Positions 17,006-27,252 of a stretch of 51,925 nt of DNA are shown piece by piece. The stretch comes from an uncultured Lachnospiraceae bacterium (GTDB lineage: Bacteria; Bacillota; Clostridia; Lachnospirales; Lachnospiraceae): positions 1 through 51,925 of the forward strand of contig CACWGK010000013.1 in NCBI GenBank assembly GCA_902760415.1. The letters are read 5' to 3'. The notes under the pieces are model-generated. The model was not told the origin of the DNA and searched no databases. It saw only the letters and a list, made by a program, of their open reading frames with translations. The first letter of the stretch is position 1; every line of letters begins with the position of its first letter. Made by a program: the position numbers and the translations under genes.

Positions 17006-17036
17006 GAAATGATAATTTTCGCCAGTACAAGAACGG
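16992..17036. promoter_or_regulatory. Long inverted repeat directly after the choline operon -10 box
   Basis: CCGTTCTTGT (16992-17001) and ACAAGAACGG (17027-17036) are perfect 10-bp arms; CGAAA and TTTCG extend the pairing inside. The repeat starts at the base next to the -10 box and covers the expected transcription start. It can act as an operator (arms 35 bp apart centre to centre) or as a 5' mRNA hairpin. The first gene codes for a winged-helix domain, a natural candidate ligand. Confidence 0.7.
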
Positions 17037-17065
17037 ATTATACTCTTACGTTTTGTTCATGTCAA
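17037..17065 (-). promoter_or_regulatory. Perfect sigma-A consensus promoter of the choline operon
   Basis: On the minus strand TTGACA (17060-17065) and TATAAT (17037-17042) are exactly 17 bp apart. Such a perfect promoter normally needs a repressor, which fits the inverted repeat at 16992-17036. Confidence 0.9.
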
Positions 17066-17136
17066 CCCTGTTTTTTAAAAATCATGAATATTCATGAAAA
17101 CTATTTTGTAAACATGGTTTTTAGTCCAAATCTTCC

Positions 17137-17165
17137 TTGAAATAAACTGTATAATTTATTATAGT
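17137..17165 (+). promoter_or_regulatory. Promoter of the 96-residue protein gene
   Basis: TTGAAA (17137-17142) and TATAGT (17160-17165) are 17 bp apart, about 55 bp ahead of the start codon, and point away from the choline operon. Confidence 0.6.
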
Positions 17166-17220
17166 ATAAGTACGTGATTGTAACTAATTACTACTAATTT
17201 AATAAAGGGGGTTTTAAGAT

Positions 17221-17511
17221 ATGGGAAACGTTGAAAACATCTTATTTAAGGATGGAGAATGGACTATCGAGCTCCGTCCACGTAACAATTTCCACGAGGG
17301 CGAACCTACTATGAAGGTCTGGGTTACCAGAGATGCTCAGGAAGTCGCTCAGTTTACAGATAAGTATCGCGGTTACGGTGCTTATAAAGACAACGAAGAT
17401 CTTCTACCGGCTGACATTGTTGATAAAGCAAAGACTGTTTGGAACAAACTTAAAGAGACTCCATTTAGTCAGGAATTAGTTGCAGAGATTCGCGAAGATT
17501 TAGCAAAGTAA
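17221..17511 (+). CDS. Small cytosolic protein of unknown function (96 aa)
   Basis: I do not recognise this family. The protein is hydrophilic, has no signal peptide or membrane segment and no Cys. Its first half looks beta-rich (WTIELRPRNN, PTMKVWVT) and the second half helical (DIVDKAKTVWNKLKE, SQELVAEIREDLAK). Evidence that it is a real gene: an AAAGGGGG box before the ATG, a fitting promoter, and a strong terminator 27 bp after the stop. It is transcribed singly and divergently from the choline operon with about 270 bp between the starts. Confidence 0.8.
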   Translation: MGNVENILFKDGEWTIELRPRNNFHEGEPTMKVWVTRDAQEVAQFTDKYRGYGAYKDNEDLLPADIVDKAKTVWNKLKETPFSQELVAEIREDLAK

Positions 17512-17538
17512 GATTATTTCCGGGGTTATTAAAACAGA

Positions 17539-17584
17539 AAGCGTCATGAAAGTCATATTCATACTTTCATGACGCTTGTTTTTT
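17539..17584 (+). terminator. Strong terminator after the 96-residue protein gene
   Basis: Perfect 15-bp arms (17539-17553 and 17563-17577, starting AAGCGTCATG) with a 9-nt loop are followed by GTTTTTT. It may also stop the convergent membrane protein gene, though the T-tract on that side (CTGTTTT) is weaker. Confidence 0.9.
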
Positions 17585-18758
17585 ATACTTTATTCTGTCT
17601 CATAAGTAATTCTCCGGTACCAATAGCTACCGAAATGATTATCATAAAATCTATCTCCCATATAGCTCCATAACTAAGCAGCCACACTCCGAGCATAAGT
17701 AAAATGATAGCAAAGACTCTCGTAACTAGTCTGGACAGAATATCTATCTTCTGCTTTACTGCCTCCTGTCCTCCTGTCCCCCAATAATTCATAGCCATCG
17801 GGATTATCAGTTTCACAAGATAAGAACCCAGAAGATATACAAGGCCTACTAGAATCGATCTGGTACAAAGAAGTATAGTAAACATTAGAACCGTTACCGA
17901 GTATCCTATAAAATGAGCCTTCTTGCTTGGTGACTTAATAAGTGTATCCAGTCCTCTCGTTACAGCCCTCAGAATCACCGCAAGGACAGCTACAAGTCCT
18001 ATCATCAGATAATATAAAGGACTATACTTCTCAGCTACTATATCCACCAAGATCAGAGAACCTACGGCTACAGAAGAAACATTTGCCAGGAGTCTTACAG
18101 CTTCAGCCACAACAATCCGAATACCAGAATCCTGAATAACTGCTTCTGCTTCTTCATCATCCTCTTCGCTCGCCTCAAAGCCAGTTTCTTTACCTACGAC
18201 TTGAGCCTTGTCACTTGAATCATTTGATGATTCTTCAGTCCAGTTAACGATTAACAGGTCATCTTCCTCAGACTCTTCCTCTGCCTCATTTTCTTCAGTC
18301 TTAACTACTTCCTCGAGGATTATATCATCATCTTCTTCTAGATCATCTAACAGATATGGATCCTCCTCCAAAGAAGCTTCTCCTGGCTGCATATAAATAT
18401 CCTTCTCATATAACACCGATAGAAAGACTACCAGCATCATAACAGCAAAAGTCACCGACACTGTCTTAGTCGCATACATTTCCAAGGTTATAAGCGAAGT
18501 AAATGTTCCAAGTACAAATGCAGCTATATCGAGAATTATCGGAGAGAAAGCCCCATTTTTCTTCTTACGTCCTAGAATAAGCCATCTATCCAGAAGAAAT
18601 CTTACCACTACTAAGATAAGTACCACAAATGCTTCTCCTAGAGCTCGTCCTCTAGAGGAACTATAGGAAAGCGCATCTGATACAAGATTTCCAGTCTCAT
18701 ATCCTATAAAAGCCTGAACTATAACTGACAGGCACATTATGATATATACCATATCCAT
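17583..18758 (-). CDS. Polytopic membrane protein with acidic cytosolic insert, unknown function
   Basis: I do not recognise this family. The 391-residue protein has hydrophobic segments in its first 120 residues, then a very acidic Glu/Asp-rich stretch at about 125-210 (for example LLDDLEEDDDIILEEVV). More membrane segments follow from about 210 to the end, one holding LGSYLVKLIIPMAMNYWG. The two membrane halves joined by an acidic loop could be a transporter-like duplicate or a scaffold, which is speculation. Weak AGGAT precedes the ATG; a second ATG two codons later is possible. It stands alone, divergent from the hydrolase gene and convergent with the 96-residue gene. Confidence 0.75.
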   Translation of the reverse strand: MDMVYIIMCLSVIVQAFIGYETGNLVSDALSYSSSRGRALGEAFVVLILVVVRFLLDRWLILGRKKKNGAFSPIILDIAAFVLGTFTSLITLEMYATKTVSVTFAVMMLVVFLSVLYEKDIYMQPGEASLEEDPYLLDDLEEDDDIILEEVVKTEENEAEEESEEDDLLIVNWTEESSNDSSDKAQVVGKETGFEASEEDDEEAEAVIQDSGIRIVVAEAVRLLANVSSVAVGSLILVDIVAEKYSPLYYLMIGLVAVLAVILRAVTRGLDTLIKSPSKKAHFIGYSVTVLMFTILLCTRSILVGLVYLLGSYLVKLIIPMAMNYWGTGGQEAVKQKIDILSRLVTRVFAIILLMLGVWLLSYGAIWEIDFMIIISVAIGTGELLMRQNKV

Positions 18759-18846
18759 TTATCCTATTCTTTCCTTAATCTAGTAATACACTGTTTCAAT
18801 CTTAACAATAGCACCAAAAGAAATCAAGTTTCTTTAAAAAACTGAT

Positions 18847-18875
18847 TTGTTAATCCTATTGGCATATGATACAAT
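18847..18875 (+). promoter_or_regulatory. Promoter of the alpha/beta hydrolase gene
   Basis: TTGTTA (18847-18852) and TACAAT (18870-18875) are 17 bp apart. This predicts a leader of about 75 nt before the GAGGGG ribosome binding site. Confidence 0.65.
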
Positions 18876-18956
18876 AGGAGTCTAAGGGTTACTACAAGTG
18901 TATGAGACATTTAATATAAATGATATAAAACTATATAGATATACGAGGGGTATAAT

Positions 18957-19901
18957 ATGGAGAGTACAATTATCAAGAAGAACTTTACCTTTAGTTCTTC
19001 TGACGAGAAGACAACCATCCATGCCGTCAAGTGGATTCCTCAAGGATCACCTAAAGCTGTCGTTCAGTTAATTCATGGTATGGTTGAATATATTGAGAGG
19101 TATGATGACTTCGCAAGATTTCTTGCATCTAATGGATATCTCGTAGTTGGACATGATCATCTTGGACACGGTCAGTCAATCCGAAGCATAGAGGATTGGG
19201 GATATATTTCTGAAGACTGTCCTGCAAGACATCTTATTAGAGATATACATAGACTACGTACCGAAGTTCAGAGAGAATATAAAGAACTTCCTTACTATAT
19301 AGCAGGTCATAGCATGGGGTCCTATCTTCTACGCAGATACCTTACACATAAGGGTGCAGGACTTAAAGGAGCCATCATCATAGGAACCGGTCAGGAAAGC
19401 GACATGGTTGTAAGAAGTGGTCTTATGCTTGTACGTGCAACTGCCAAAGCAAAGGGCTGGAGATATAGAAGCGAGAAGATTCAGAATCTTACATACAGCA
19501 ATGCTTATAAGCAGTATGATCTTACTAGAACAGATGTTGAAAATAGCTGGGTATGCAGCGATCCTGAGATAATGAAGGCTTACTACTCAGATCCTAGATG
19601 TAACTTCCTCTTCACAACTAGTGGATTCGAAGCTCTTCTCAGCACAGTTCTCTTCGATAACCAGAAGCGTAATATAGATATGATTCCAAAGGAACTTCCT
19701 ATCCTTCTCACATCGGGTGAAGGTGATCCCGTTGGAAATCTTGGAAAAGCAGTTAAAGAAGTATATCAGCGTTATGTAAAAGCTGGTATTACAGATGTAG
19801 AATGTAAGCTCTATCCAGATATGCGACATGAGATTCTAAATGAACCTGGAAAGCAGGAAGTATATAATGATATTCTTGACTGGATACAGCGTCACGAATA
19901 A
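18957..19901 (+). CDS. Alpha/beta hydrolase, lysophospholipase/monoglyceride lipase-like
   Basis: The 314-residue enzyme belongs to the Hydrolase_4 (serine aminopeptidase S33-like) group. The oxyanion motif is LIHGMVEYIERYDDFA, GHDHLGHGQS follows, the nucleophile elbow GHSMGS has its Ser near residue 119, and the probable acid and His are in SGEGDPVG and MRHEILNE. It has no signal peptide, so it acts inside the cell, probably on lysophospholipids or monoacylglycerols. It is a single gene with its own promoter and a bidirectional terminator shared with guaB. The substrate is only inferred from the family. Confidence 0.88.
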   Translation: MESTIIKKNFTFSSSDEKTTIHAVKWIPQGSPKAVVQLIHGMVEYIERYDDFARFLASNGYLVVGHDHLGHGQSIRSIEDWGYISEDCPARHLIRDIHRLRTEVQREYKELPYYIAGHSMGSYLLRRYLTHKGAGLKGAIIIGTGQESDMVVRSGLMLVRATAKAKGWRYRSEKIQNLTYSNAYKQYDLTRTDVENSWVCSDPEIMKAYYSDPRCNFLFTTSGFEALLSTVLFDNQKRNIDMIPKELPILLTSGEGDPVGNLGKAVKEVYQRYVKAGITDVECKLYPDMRHEILNEPGKQEVYNDILDWIQRHE

Positions 19902-19943
19902 GAACTAATATGATATAGTATTCATTTCAAATATCATCACATT

Positions 19944-19971
19944 AAAAAAGCACCTTTAACGGTGCTTTTTT
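19944..19971. terminator. Bidirectional terminator between the hydrolase gene and guaB
   Basis: AAAAAAGCACC and GGTGCTTTTTT flank a 6-nt loop, so each strand ends in a run of T. It serves the two convergent genes. Confidence 0.92.
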
Positions 19972-19993
19972 AATGGTCTAAAACCTTTATATA

Positions 19994-21502
19994 TTACTCA
20001 GCAGTACGTGGACCGCTCTCCTTACGGATTACATCATGAGCTCCACCCTCTACGATACTTGTAGCTGATACAAGTGTAAGCTTTGCTTTCTCCTGGAACT
20101 CCTTAATAGTAAGAGCACCACAGTTACACATAGTAGACTTAACTTTGCTAAGTGATCTATCAACGTTATCCTTAAGTGGTCCAGCATATGGAACATAAGA
20201 ATCAACACCCTCTTCAAAGTGAAGCTTCTTATCACCACCAAGATCATATCTCTGCCAGTTACGAGCACGGTTGCTTCCTTCGCCCCAGTACTCCTTAACA
20301 TAGTTACCATTTACGAGAAGCTTCTCTGTTGGGCTCTCATCAAATCTAGCAAAGTAACGACCAAGCATTACGAAATCAGCACCCATAGCAAGTGCAAGTG
20401 TAATATGATGATCATATACGATACCACCATCAGAACATACAGGAATGTATATACCTGTCTCCTTGAAATACTCATCACGAGCCTGGCATACTTCGATAAG
20501 TGCAGTAGCCTGACCACGTCCTATACCCTTAGTCTCTCTAGTGATACATATAGAACCACCACCGATACCAACCTTTATAAAGTCAGCACCACATTCAGCA
20601 AGGAATCTAAATCCTTCTCTATCTACAACATTTCCGGCACCAACCTTTACAGTATCGCCGTAGTTATCTCTAATCCACTTAAGAGTGATTTCCTGCCATG
20701 CTGAGAATCCCTCTGATGAATCGATACAGAGAACATCTGCACCAGCCTCAATAAGCGCTGGAACTCTCTCAGCAAAGTCTCTAGTATTAATACCTGCACC
20801 TACGATATATCTCTTCTGAGAATCAAGAAGCTCACCAGGATTCTTCTTATGCTCATCATAGTCCTTACGGAATACAAATGATACAAGTCTTCCCTCATCA
20901 TCAATGATAGGAAGTGAGTTAAGTTTATTATCCCAAATGATATCATTTGCTTCAGATATAGTGCAGCCATCCTTTGCATAGATAAGCTTCTCAAGTGGAG
21001 TCATGAACTCCTTAACCTTAAGGTCCTTCTCCATACGTGTTATTCTGTAGTCACGACTAGATACGATACCAACAAGCTTTCCTTCTGCCGTTCCATCTTC
21101 TGTAACAGCAACAGTTGAATGACCCTTCTTCTCTTTAAGCTCAAGTATATCTCCAAGAGTAGCCTCAGGGCTAACGTTAGAATCGCTCTTTACGAAACCA
21201 GCCTTATATCCCTTAACCTTGGCAACCATAGCAGCCTCATCTTCAATAGACTGTGAACCATAGATAAATGATACACCACCGGATTTTGCTAATGCGATTG
21301 CAAGTCTGTCACCAGATACTGACTGCATTATTGCAGACACCATAGGTATTGTCATCTGAATTGCAGGTTCTTCACCATCTTTAAACTTAACAAGTGGAGT
21401 CTTAAGACTTACATTATCAGGAATACACTCACTTGATGAGTAACCTGGAATAAGTAAATATTCGTTAAATGTGTGAGATGGTTCATTGATATAAGTTGCC
21501 AT
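19994..21502 (-). CDS. guaB: IMP dehydrogenase, Tritrichomonas foetus-like type
   Basis: The enzyme oxidises IMP to XMP with NAD, the committed step of GTP synthesis. From the ATG at 21502 (AAGGAGG 7 nt upstream) it has 502 residues: barrel, two CBS domains at about 100-225, then barrel. Catalytic Cys319 is in [10 protein letters not shown], and the flap Arg418-Tyr419 is in [11 protein letters not shown]. These numbers match those used for the T. foetus enzyme, and the N-terminal [11 protein letters not shown] and the C-terminal [11 protein letters not shown] also recall that type rather than the GuaB of Bacillus or E. coli. It is transcribed alone from a strong promoter. Confidence 0.95.
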   Translation of the reverse strand: MATYINEPSHTFNEYLLIPGYSSSECIPDNVSLKTPLVKFKDGEEPAIQMTIPMVSAIMQSVSGDRLAIALAKSGGVSFIYGSQSIEDEAAMVAKVKGYKAGFVKSDSNVSPEATLGDILELKEKKGHSTVAVTEDGTAEGKLVGIVSSRDYRITRMEKDLKVKEFMTPLEKLIYAKDGCTISEANDIIWDNKLNSLPIIDDEGRLVSFVFRKDYDEHKKNPGELLDSQKRYIVGAGINTRDFAERVPALIEAGADVLCIDSSEGFSAWQEITLKWIRDNYGDTVKVGAGNVVDREGFRFLAECGADFIKVGIGGGSICITRETKGIGRGQATALIEVCQARDEYFKETGIYIPVCSDGGIVYDHHITLALAMGADFVMLGRYFARFDESPTEKLLVNGNYVKEYWGEGSNRARNWQRYDLGGDKKLHFEEGVDSYVPYAGPLKDNVDRSLSKVKSTMCNCGALTIKEFQEKAKLTLVSATSIVEGGAHDVIRKESGPRTAE

Positions 21503-21545
21503 GATTTTCCTCCTTTTACTTTCCATTTGAATGTTATTGTTCGAA

Positions 21546-21574
21546 ATTATACTCTTAATCTAACATACTGGCAA
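21546..21574 (-). promoter_or_regulatory. Promoter of guaB
   Basis: On the minus strand TTGCCA (21569-21574) and TATAAT (21546-21551) are 17 bp apart, about 45 bp before the chosen start. No guanine riboswitch fits in the short leader. Confidence 0.8.
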
Positions 21575-21654
21575 GAAGAATTTTTAACAAAAATGAAGAA
21601 ATTATCGTTCTTATTTTTTATTTGCTTTTTTTATAACATTTAGAGTACAGATTT

Positions 21655-22203
21655 CTAATCCAAAAAACCCATAAGAAAACCGAAAATCATAAATATTACA
21701 ATTATAAGTAATGCAATACCAGCACCACTATTTTTTGAATTATTGACGCCTTGATTCATCCTTGTACCGTGATTTGCACTATAATACTGATTGCCAAGAG
21801 ACGCCTGAGTCTTTATAGCATTTATTGCCTGAGAAGAACCACCAGACATATAGGCCGCTTTAAACTGCTCGCGAGTCATCACCTGATTTGAGGATGTAGC
21901 TGTTACGGGGCTACTTGCTGCTACATTTGCAGGAGCAGCGTCTATCTCTTTATTCACGGTTGCTTTACTCGTAGAATTAAGAATCTGCTTTTCAGATACA
22001 GTTCCCTGATTATATACAACACCTTGTATTCCTCGGTTTAGACCACCTTCATCAACATGAACATGGAAATCACCCAACATATCCTTCTCTACGATAGAAT
22101 AATGTCCCTTGCCCCTACGATAAACTCTTCCGCACTTAGGACAGAGGCCCATATACATATCGTAATCAAATGCCTTATGACAACATTTACAAATAACCTT
22201 CAT
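21655..22203 (-). CDS. Zinc-ribbon protein with C-terminal membrane anchor
   Basis: The 182-residue protein opens with a zinc ribbon formed by CKCC and CPKC (Cys about 4-7 and 21-24). A Ser/Ala/Gln-rich, probably disordered middle follows, and one hydrophobic segment at about 160-180 ends in FMIFGFLMGFLD. The layout suggests a tail-anchored protein with the ribbon in the cytosol. The function is unknown; zinc-ribbon membrane proteins are common in Clostridia. AAGGAGG lies just before the ATG, and the gene has its own promoter. The third gene of this general kind in the window is the partial one at 51189. Confidence 0.8.
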   Translation of the reverse strand: MKVICKCCHKAFDYDMYMGLCPKCGRVYRRGKGHYSIVEKDMLGDFHVHVDEGGLNRGIQGVVYNQGTVSEKQILNSTSKATVNKEIDAAPANVAASSPVTATSSNQVMTREQFKAAYMSGGSSQAINAIKTQASLGNQYYSANHGTRMNQGVNNSKNSGAGIALLIIVIFMIFGFLMGFLD

Positions 22204-22271
22204 AGTTCCTCCTTAGTATCATACCTCTCAGTCAAAATAAGTTATGACATACCAAAAAGCTATATATACGC

Positions 22272-22299
22272 ATTATATTATCACATTGGAATCAATCAA
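22272..22299 (-). promoter_or_regulatory. Promoter of the zinc-ribbon protein gene
   Basis: On the minus strand TTGATT (22294-22299) and TATAAT (22272-22277) are 16 bp apart, about 70 bp upstream of the start. Confidence 0.6.
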
Positions 22300-22381
22300 T
22301 AAAGCAACAAATACAGTAAAGAAAACCTTTCTAATTTACTCTATGAGCTAAATAGAAACTACTGTCAATAATGAAATAAAA

Positions 22382-22416
22382 GAAAAAAAGACCAGCAACC
22401 CGAAAGTTGCTGGCCT
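22382..22416 (-). terminator. Terminator after tuf
   Basis: On the minus strand GGCCAGCAAC pairs with GTTGCTGGTC around a 6-nt loop, followed by TTTTTTTC. It ends the str operon 20 bp after the tuf stop. Confidence 0.93.
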
Positions 22417-22436
22417 AATATATCATTTAATAATAA

Positions 22437-23621
22437 TTACTCAATGATAGATACAACAGAACCTGAACCAACTGTTCTACCACCCTCACGGATAGCGAAA
22501 CGAAGTCCCTGCTCCATAGCTACTGGATGAATGAGCTCGATTGTCATCTCTACGTTATCACCAGGCATGCACATCTCTGTACCTGCTGGAAGATTGCAGA
22601 CACCAGTAACGTCTGTTGTTCTGAAGTAGAACTGTGGACGATAGTTGTTGAAGAATGGAGTATGACGTCCACCCTCGTCCTTTGTAAGAACGTAAACCTG
22701 AGCTGTAAACTTCTTATGACATGTTACAGTACCTGGCTTAGCAAGAACCTGTCCCTTTTCGATCTGATCTCTGTTGATACCACGAAGAAGTGCTCCGATG
22801 TTATCACCAGCCTGAGCCTCATCAAGAAGCTTACGGAACATCTCAATACCAGTAACAACTGTATTAAGTGTCTCGTCCTTGATACCAAGGATCTCAAGTG
22901 GATCATTAAGGTGAAGTGTACCTCTCTCTACTCTACCTGTTGCAACAGTACCACGACCTGTGATTGTGAATACGTCCTCAACTGGCATAAGGAATGGCTT
23001 ATCTGTATCACGCTCTGGAGTTGGGATATAAGAATCAACTGTATCCATAAGCTCCATGATCTTGTCGCCCCAAGCAGCATCGCCTTCAAGAGCCTTAAGA
23101 GCTGAACCCTTGATGATTGGGCATCCTTCGAATCCATACTCTTCAAGAGCTTCTGTAACTTCCATCTCTACAAGCTCGATAAGCTCATCATCATCAACCA
23201 TATCGCACTTGTTAAGGAATACGATGATATATGGAACGTTAACCTGACGAGCAAGAAGGATATGCTCTCTTGTCTGAGCCATAACACCGTCAGTAGCTGC
23301 AACAACGAGGATAGCACCATCCATCTGAGCAGCACCAGTGATCATGTTCTTTACATAGTCAGCATGTCCTGGGCAGTCAACGTGTGCATAGTGACGCTTC
23401 TCTGTCTCATACTCTACGTGAGCTGTTGAGATTGTGATACCACGCTCTCTCTCTTCTGGAGCCTTATCAATATTTGCAAAATCTACTGCAGCGTTACCAG
23501 CAACTCTCTCTGAAAGTACTTTTGTGATTGCTGCTGTAAGTGTTGTCTTACCATGGTCAACGTGACCGATAGTTCCAATGTTAACATGTGGTTTGTTTCT
23601 TTCAAACTTAGCCTTTGCCAT
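22437..23621 (-). CDS. tuf: Elongation factor Tu
   Basis: The 394-residue GTPase delivers aminoacyl-tRNA to the ribosome. It has the P-loop GHVDHGKT, switch regions with RGITI and DCPGHADY, the NKCD guanine motif, and beta-barrel domains 2 and 3 to the usual end [10 protein letters not shown]. Length is normal. TAGGAGG precedes the ATG. It follows fusA as in other bacteria but with a 156-bp gap that holds its own promoter, so it can be made in excess of EF-G. No second tuf copy is in the window. Confidence 0.99.
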   Translation of the reverse strand: MAKAKFERNKPHVNIGTIGHVDHGKTTLTAAITKVLSERVAGNAAVDFANIDKAPEERERGITISTAHVEYETEKRHYAHVDCPGHADYVKNMITGAAQMDGAILVVAATDGVMAQTREHILLARQVNVPYIIVFLNKCDMVDDDELIELVEMEVTEALEEYGFEGCPIIKGSALKALEGDAAWGDKIMELMDTVDSYIPTPERDTDKPFLMPVEDVFTITGRGTVATGRVERGTLHLNDPLEILGIKDETLNTVVTGIEMFRKLLDEAQAGDNIGALLRGINRDQIEKGQVLAKPGTVTCHKKFTAQVYVLTKDEGGRHTPFFNNYRPQFYFRTTDVTGVCNLPAGTEMCMPGDNVEMTIELIHPVAMEQGLRFAIREGGRTVGSGSVVSIIE

Positions 23622-23720
23622 TTCAAAATCCTCCTAAATGATTTTCTTTTTTAACCTTTAAACGGCATTTATGTATTCGTGACCGGGACCGGATCTCTCC
23701 CGACCACAGCACTAAAATTG

Positions 23721-23749
23721 ATTTTACTAAATAGTTAGCAATATTTCAA
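23721..23749 (-). promoter_or_regulatory. Separate promoter of tuf
   Basis: On the minus strand TTGAAA (23744-23749) and TAAAAT (23721-23726) are 17 bp apart in the fusA-tuf gap. The leader between it and the ribosome binding site contains a GC-rich CGGGA/TCCCG pairing at about 23680-23707. Confidence 0.65.
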
Positions 23750-23777
23750 GTATATTTATAGGTTAATTCAGTAAAAA

Positions 23778-25919
23778 TTAAGCCTTCTGTGAAAGTACTT
23801 TTTCCTGAACACTCTTTGGACACTGCTCATATCTATCGAAGAACATTGAGTAGTTTCCACGACCCTGTGTTCTAGAACGAAGGTCAGTTGAATAACCGAA
23901 CATTTCTGCAAGTGGTACATAAGCCTTAACAAGCTTACCGTTACCAACATCCTCCATACCTTCAACACGTCCACGTCTTGAGTTAAGGTCACCGATAACA
24001 TCGCCCATGTAATCAGCAGGCATAGTTACTTCAACCTTCATAACTGGCTCAAGAAGTACAGGATTACCCTTCTTCATAGCATCCTTGAATGCCATAGAAC
24101 CAGCGATGTGGAATGCCATTTCTGATGAATCGACTTCATGATATGAACCATCATATACTTCAGCCTCAACACCAAGTACTGGATATCCGCCAAGGATACC
24201 AGCCTGAGCAGCTTCCTCGATACCTTCACCGATAGATGGGATATATTCCTTAGGAATGTTACCACCAACTACAGTTGAAGAGAACTTGAACTGCTCTTCA
24301 CCGTTAGGATCCATAGGTGTGAACTTAACCTTACAATGTCCGTACTGTCCACGACCACCGGACTGCTTAACGTACTTAGAATCAACATCAACAGGTGTTG
24401 TAAATGTCTCCTTGTATGAAACCTGAGGAGCACCAACATTTGCCTCTACCTTAAACTCACGAAGAAGTCTATCTACGATAATCTCAAGGTGTAGCTCGCC
24501 CATTCCGGCGATGATTGTCTGACCTGTCTCAGTGTTTGTATGTGTCTTAAATGTAGGATCCTCTTCAGCAAGCTTAGCAAGTGCATCAACAAGCTTATCC
24601 TGTCCATCCTTTGTCTTAGGCTCGATAGCGAGCTCGATAACAGGATCTGGGAACTCCATAGACTCAAGGATTACTGGGTGCTGCTCGTCGCAGATTGTAT
24701 CACCTGTTGTAGTATTCTTAAGTCCAACTACTGCAGCGATATCTCCTGAGTAAACCTTTTCGATATCCTGACGGTTGTTAGCGTGCATCTGAACGATACG
24801 TCCAACACGCTCTTTCTTATTCTTTGTAGCATTAAGTACATAAGAACCCTTTGAAAGTGTTCCTGAATATACTCTGATGAATGCAAGCTTACCAACGAAT
24901 GGGTCAGCAGCAATCTTAAATGCAAGAGCTGAGAAAGGTTCATCATCTGAAGACTTCTTTGTAATCTCGTTACCCTGAAGATCTGTTCCTTTAATCTCTG
25001 GGATATCAATTGGTGAAGGCATGAACTCGATAACAGCATCGATCATCTTCTGGATACCCTTGTTCTGATGTGCAGAACCACAACATACAGGAACAACTCT
25101 TTCCTTCTCGCCAGCAGGATCTGTAATTGGTGCACATGTAGCAGCACGAAGTGCAGCCTTCATCTCATCAATTGAAGGTGTCTCACCCTCAAGGTAAGCC
25201 ATCATCAGATCATCATCAAGCTCACAGCATGTCTCAACGAGCTCTGTGTGCCATTTGTCAGCGATTTCCTTATAATCATCTGGAATATCAACGATTGAGA
25301 TATCCTCGCCCTTATCATCATTATAGATGTAAGCCTTCATCTCAAAGAGGTCGATGATTCCCTCGAAATAATCTTCCTTACCAATAGGAATATTAATAAC
25401 TACAGGCTTCTTACCAAGACGCTCCCTGATCTCATCTACAGTATTGTAGAAGTTTGCACCAAGGATATCCATCTTGTTTACGAAAGCCATACGTGGTACG
25501 TGGTATGTATCTGCCTGACGCCATACGTTCTCTGACTGAGGCTCAACACCACCCTTTGCATCAAATACACCAACTGCGCCGTCAAGTACACGAAGTGAAC
25601 GCTCAACCTCAACTGTAAAGTCAACGTGTCCAGGAGTATCAATGATATTGATACGATGCTCAAGAGCACCTGGCTTTGGCTTACAGTTTTCCTGAACTGT
25701 CCAGTGGCATGTAGTAGCTGCAGATGTAATAGTGATACCTCTCTCCTGCTCCTGCTCCATCCAGTCCATGGTAGCAGTACCTTCGTAGGTCTCACCAATC
25801 TTGTAGTTAACGCCTGTATAATAAAGAATTCTCTCTGTAAGAGTAGTCTTACCAGCATCGATGTGTGCCATGATACCGATATTTCTTGTTCTCTCTAATG
25901 GATATTCTCTTCCAGCCAA
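23778..25919 (-). CDS. fusA: Elongation factor G (TTG start)
   Basis: The 713-residue translocation GTPase begins [20 protein letters not shown] after the start residue, with P-loop [26 protein letters not shown] and NKMD; domains II-V are complete. I place the start at a TTG at 25919 because AAAGGAGG lies 8 nt before it and homologues begin with the same Ala-Gly-Arg-Glu-Tyr. The longer reading frame to 25970 would swallow this ribosome binding site. It lies 63 bp after rpsG in the str operon. Confidence 0.98.
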   Translation of the reverse strand: MAGREYPLERTRNIGIMAHIDAGKTTLTERILYYTGVNYKIGETYEGTATMDWMEQEQERGITITSAATTCHWTVQENCKPKPGALEHRINIIDTPGHVDFTVEVERSLRVLDGAVGVFDAKGGVEPQSENVWRQADTYHVPRMAFVNKMDILGANFYNTVDEIRERLGKKPVVINIPIGKEDYFEGIIDLFEMKAYIYNDDKGEDISIVDIPDDYKEIADKWHTELVETCCELDDDLMMAYLEGETPSIDEMKAALRAATCAPITDPAGEKERVVPVCCGSAHQNKGIQKMIDAVIEFMPSPIDIPEIKGTDLQGNEITKKSSDDEPFSALAFKIAADPFVGKLAFIRVYSGTLSKGSYVLNATKNKKERVGRIVQMHANNRQDIEKVYSGDIAAVVGLKNTTTGDTICDEQHPVILESMEFPDPVIELAIEPKTKDGQDKLVDALAKLAEEDPTFKTHTNTETGQTIIAGMGELHLEIIVDRLLREFKVEANVGAPQVSYKETFTTPVDVDSKYVKQSGGRGQYGHCKVKFTPMDPNGEEQFKFSSTVVGGNIPKEYIPSIGEGIEEAAQAGILGGYPVLGVEAEVYDGSYHEVDSSEMAFHIAGSMAFKDAMKKGNPVLLEPVMKVEVTMPADYMGDVIGDLNSRRGRVEGMEDVGNGKLVKAYVPLAEMFGYSTDLRSRTQGRGNYSMFFDRYEQCPKSVQEKVLSQKA

Positions 25920-25982
25920 GACTGTTTCCTCCTTTAATAAATCTCGCATATTTTTCAATATGCATAACAAAAGTTTCTATGA

Positions 25983-26687
<705 letters not shown>

Positions 26688-27107
26688 TTACTTAGCATCC
26701 TTAGGACGCTTAGCACCGTACTTAGAACGTGCCTGACGTCTCTTAGCAACTCCAGCAGTATCAAGTGTACCACGGATAATGTGATATCTTGTACCTGGAA
26801 GGTCCTTTACTCTTCCACCACGAACGAGAACAACGCTGTGCTCCTGAAGGTTATGACCTTCACCTGGAATATAGCTTGTTACTTCCATTCCGTTAGAAAG
26901 ACGAACTCTGGCTATCTTACGCATAGCTGAGTTAGGCTTCTTAGGGGTTGCTGTCTTAACAGCTGTACAAACGCCTCTCTTCTGTGGAGAGCTAGCGTTA
27001 GTTGGCTTCTTCTTCAGTGAGTTAAAGCTTCTCTGAAGAGCAGGAGCAGTAGACTTCTTAACTGCAGCCTGTCTACCCTTTCTTACTAACTGGTTAAATG
27101 TTGGCAT
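26688..27107 (-). CDS. rpsL: 30S ribosomal protein S12
   Basis: The 139-residue decoding-centre protein starts [11 protein letters not shown] and ends GAKRPKDAK. The streptomycin-related lysines are both the usual type (TPKKPNSA and GGRVKDLPG), so no known streptomycin-resistance change is present. AAGGAGGTG precedes the ATG. It is the first gene of the str operon, after the rpoC terminator. Confidence 0.99.
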   Translation of the reverse strand: MPTFNQLVRKGRQAAVKKSTAPALQRSFNSLKKKPTNASSPQKRGVCTAVKTATPKKPNSAMRKIARVRLSNGMEVTSYIPGEGHNLQEHSVVLVRGGRVKDLPGTRYHIIRGTLDTAGVAKRRQARSKYGAKRPKDAK

Positions 27108-27159
27108 TCTGTTTTCACCTCCTTACATTTATTATAAACAAGTATGCCATTTATAGCAT

Positions 27160-27190
27160 AACAAAGGGCGTGCCTTTTCAGCGCACGCCC
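27160..27190 (-). terminator. Terminator after rpoC
   Basis: On the minus strand GGGCGTGC pairs with GCACGCCC around a 9-nt loop, followed by TTTGTTAT. It divides rplJL-rpoBC from the rpsL operon. A TATAAT-like box about 30 bp on may be the rpsL promoter, with no clear -35. Confidence 0.85.
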
Positions 27191-27252
27191 AATTATTATA
27201 CATATTCTATAAAACTATGTCAATGATTATTTATCATTTTACAGTCTTACAA

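Noticed and set aside
20219-20704. Open frames opposite guaB and other long genes
   Set aside because: They lie antisense within conserved genes, have no ribosome binding sites or recognisable domains, and follow the codon pattern of the true gene on the other strand.
21503-21654. A purine riboswitch before guaB
   Set aside because: The promoter lies only about 45 bp from the start, leaving no room for an aptamer.
25920-25970. A longer EF-G starting at 25970
   Set aside because: It includes the AAAGGAGG ribosome binding site as coding sequence and adds residues absent from EF-G; the TTG at 25919 fits better.
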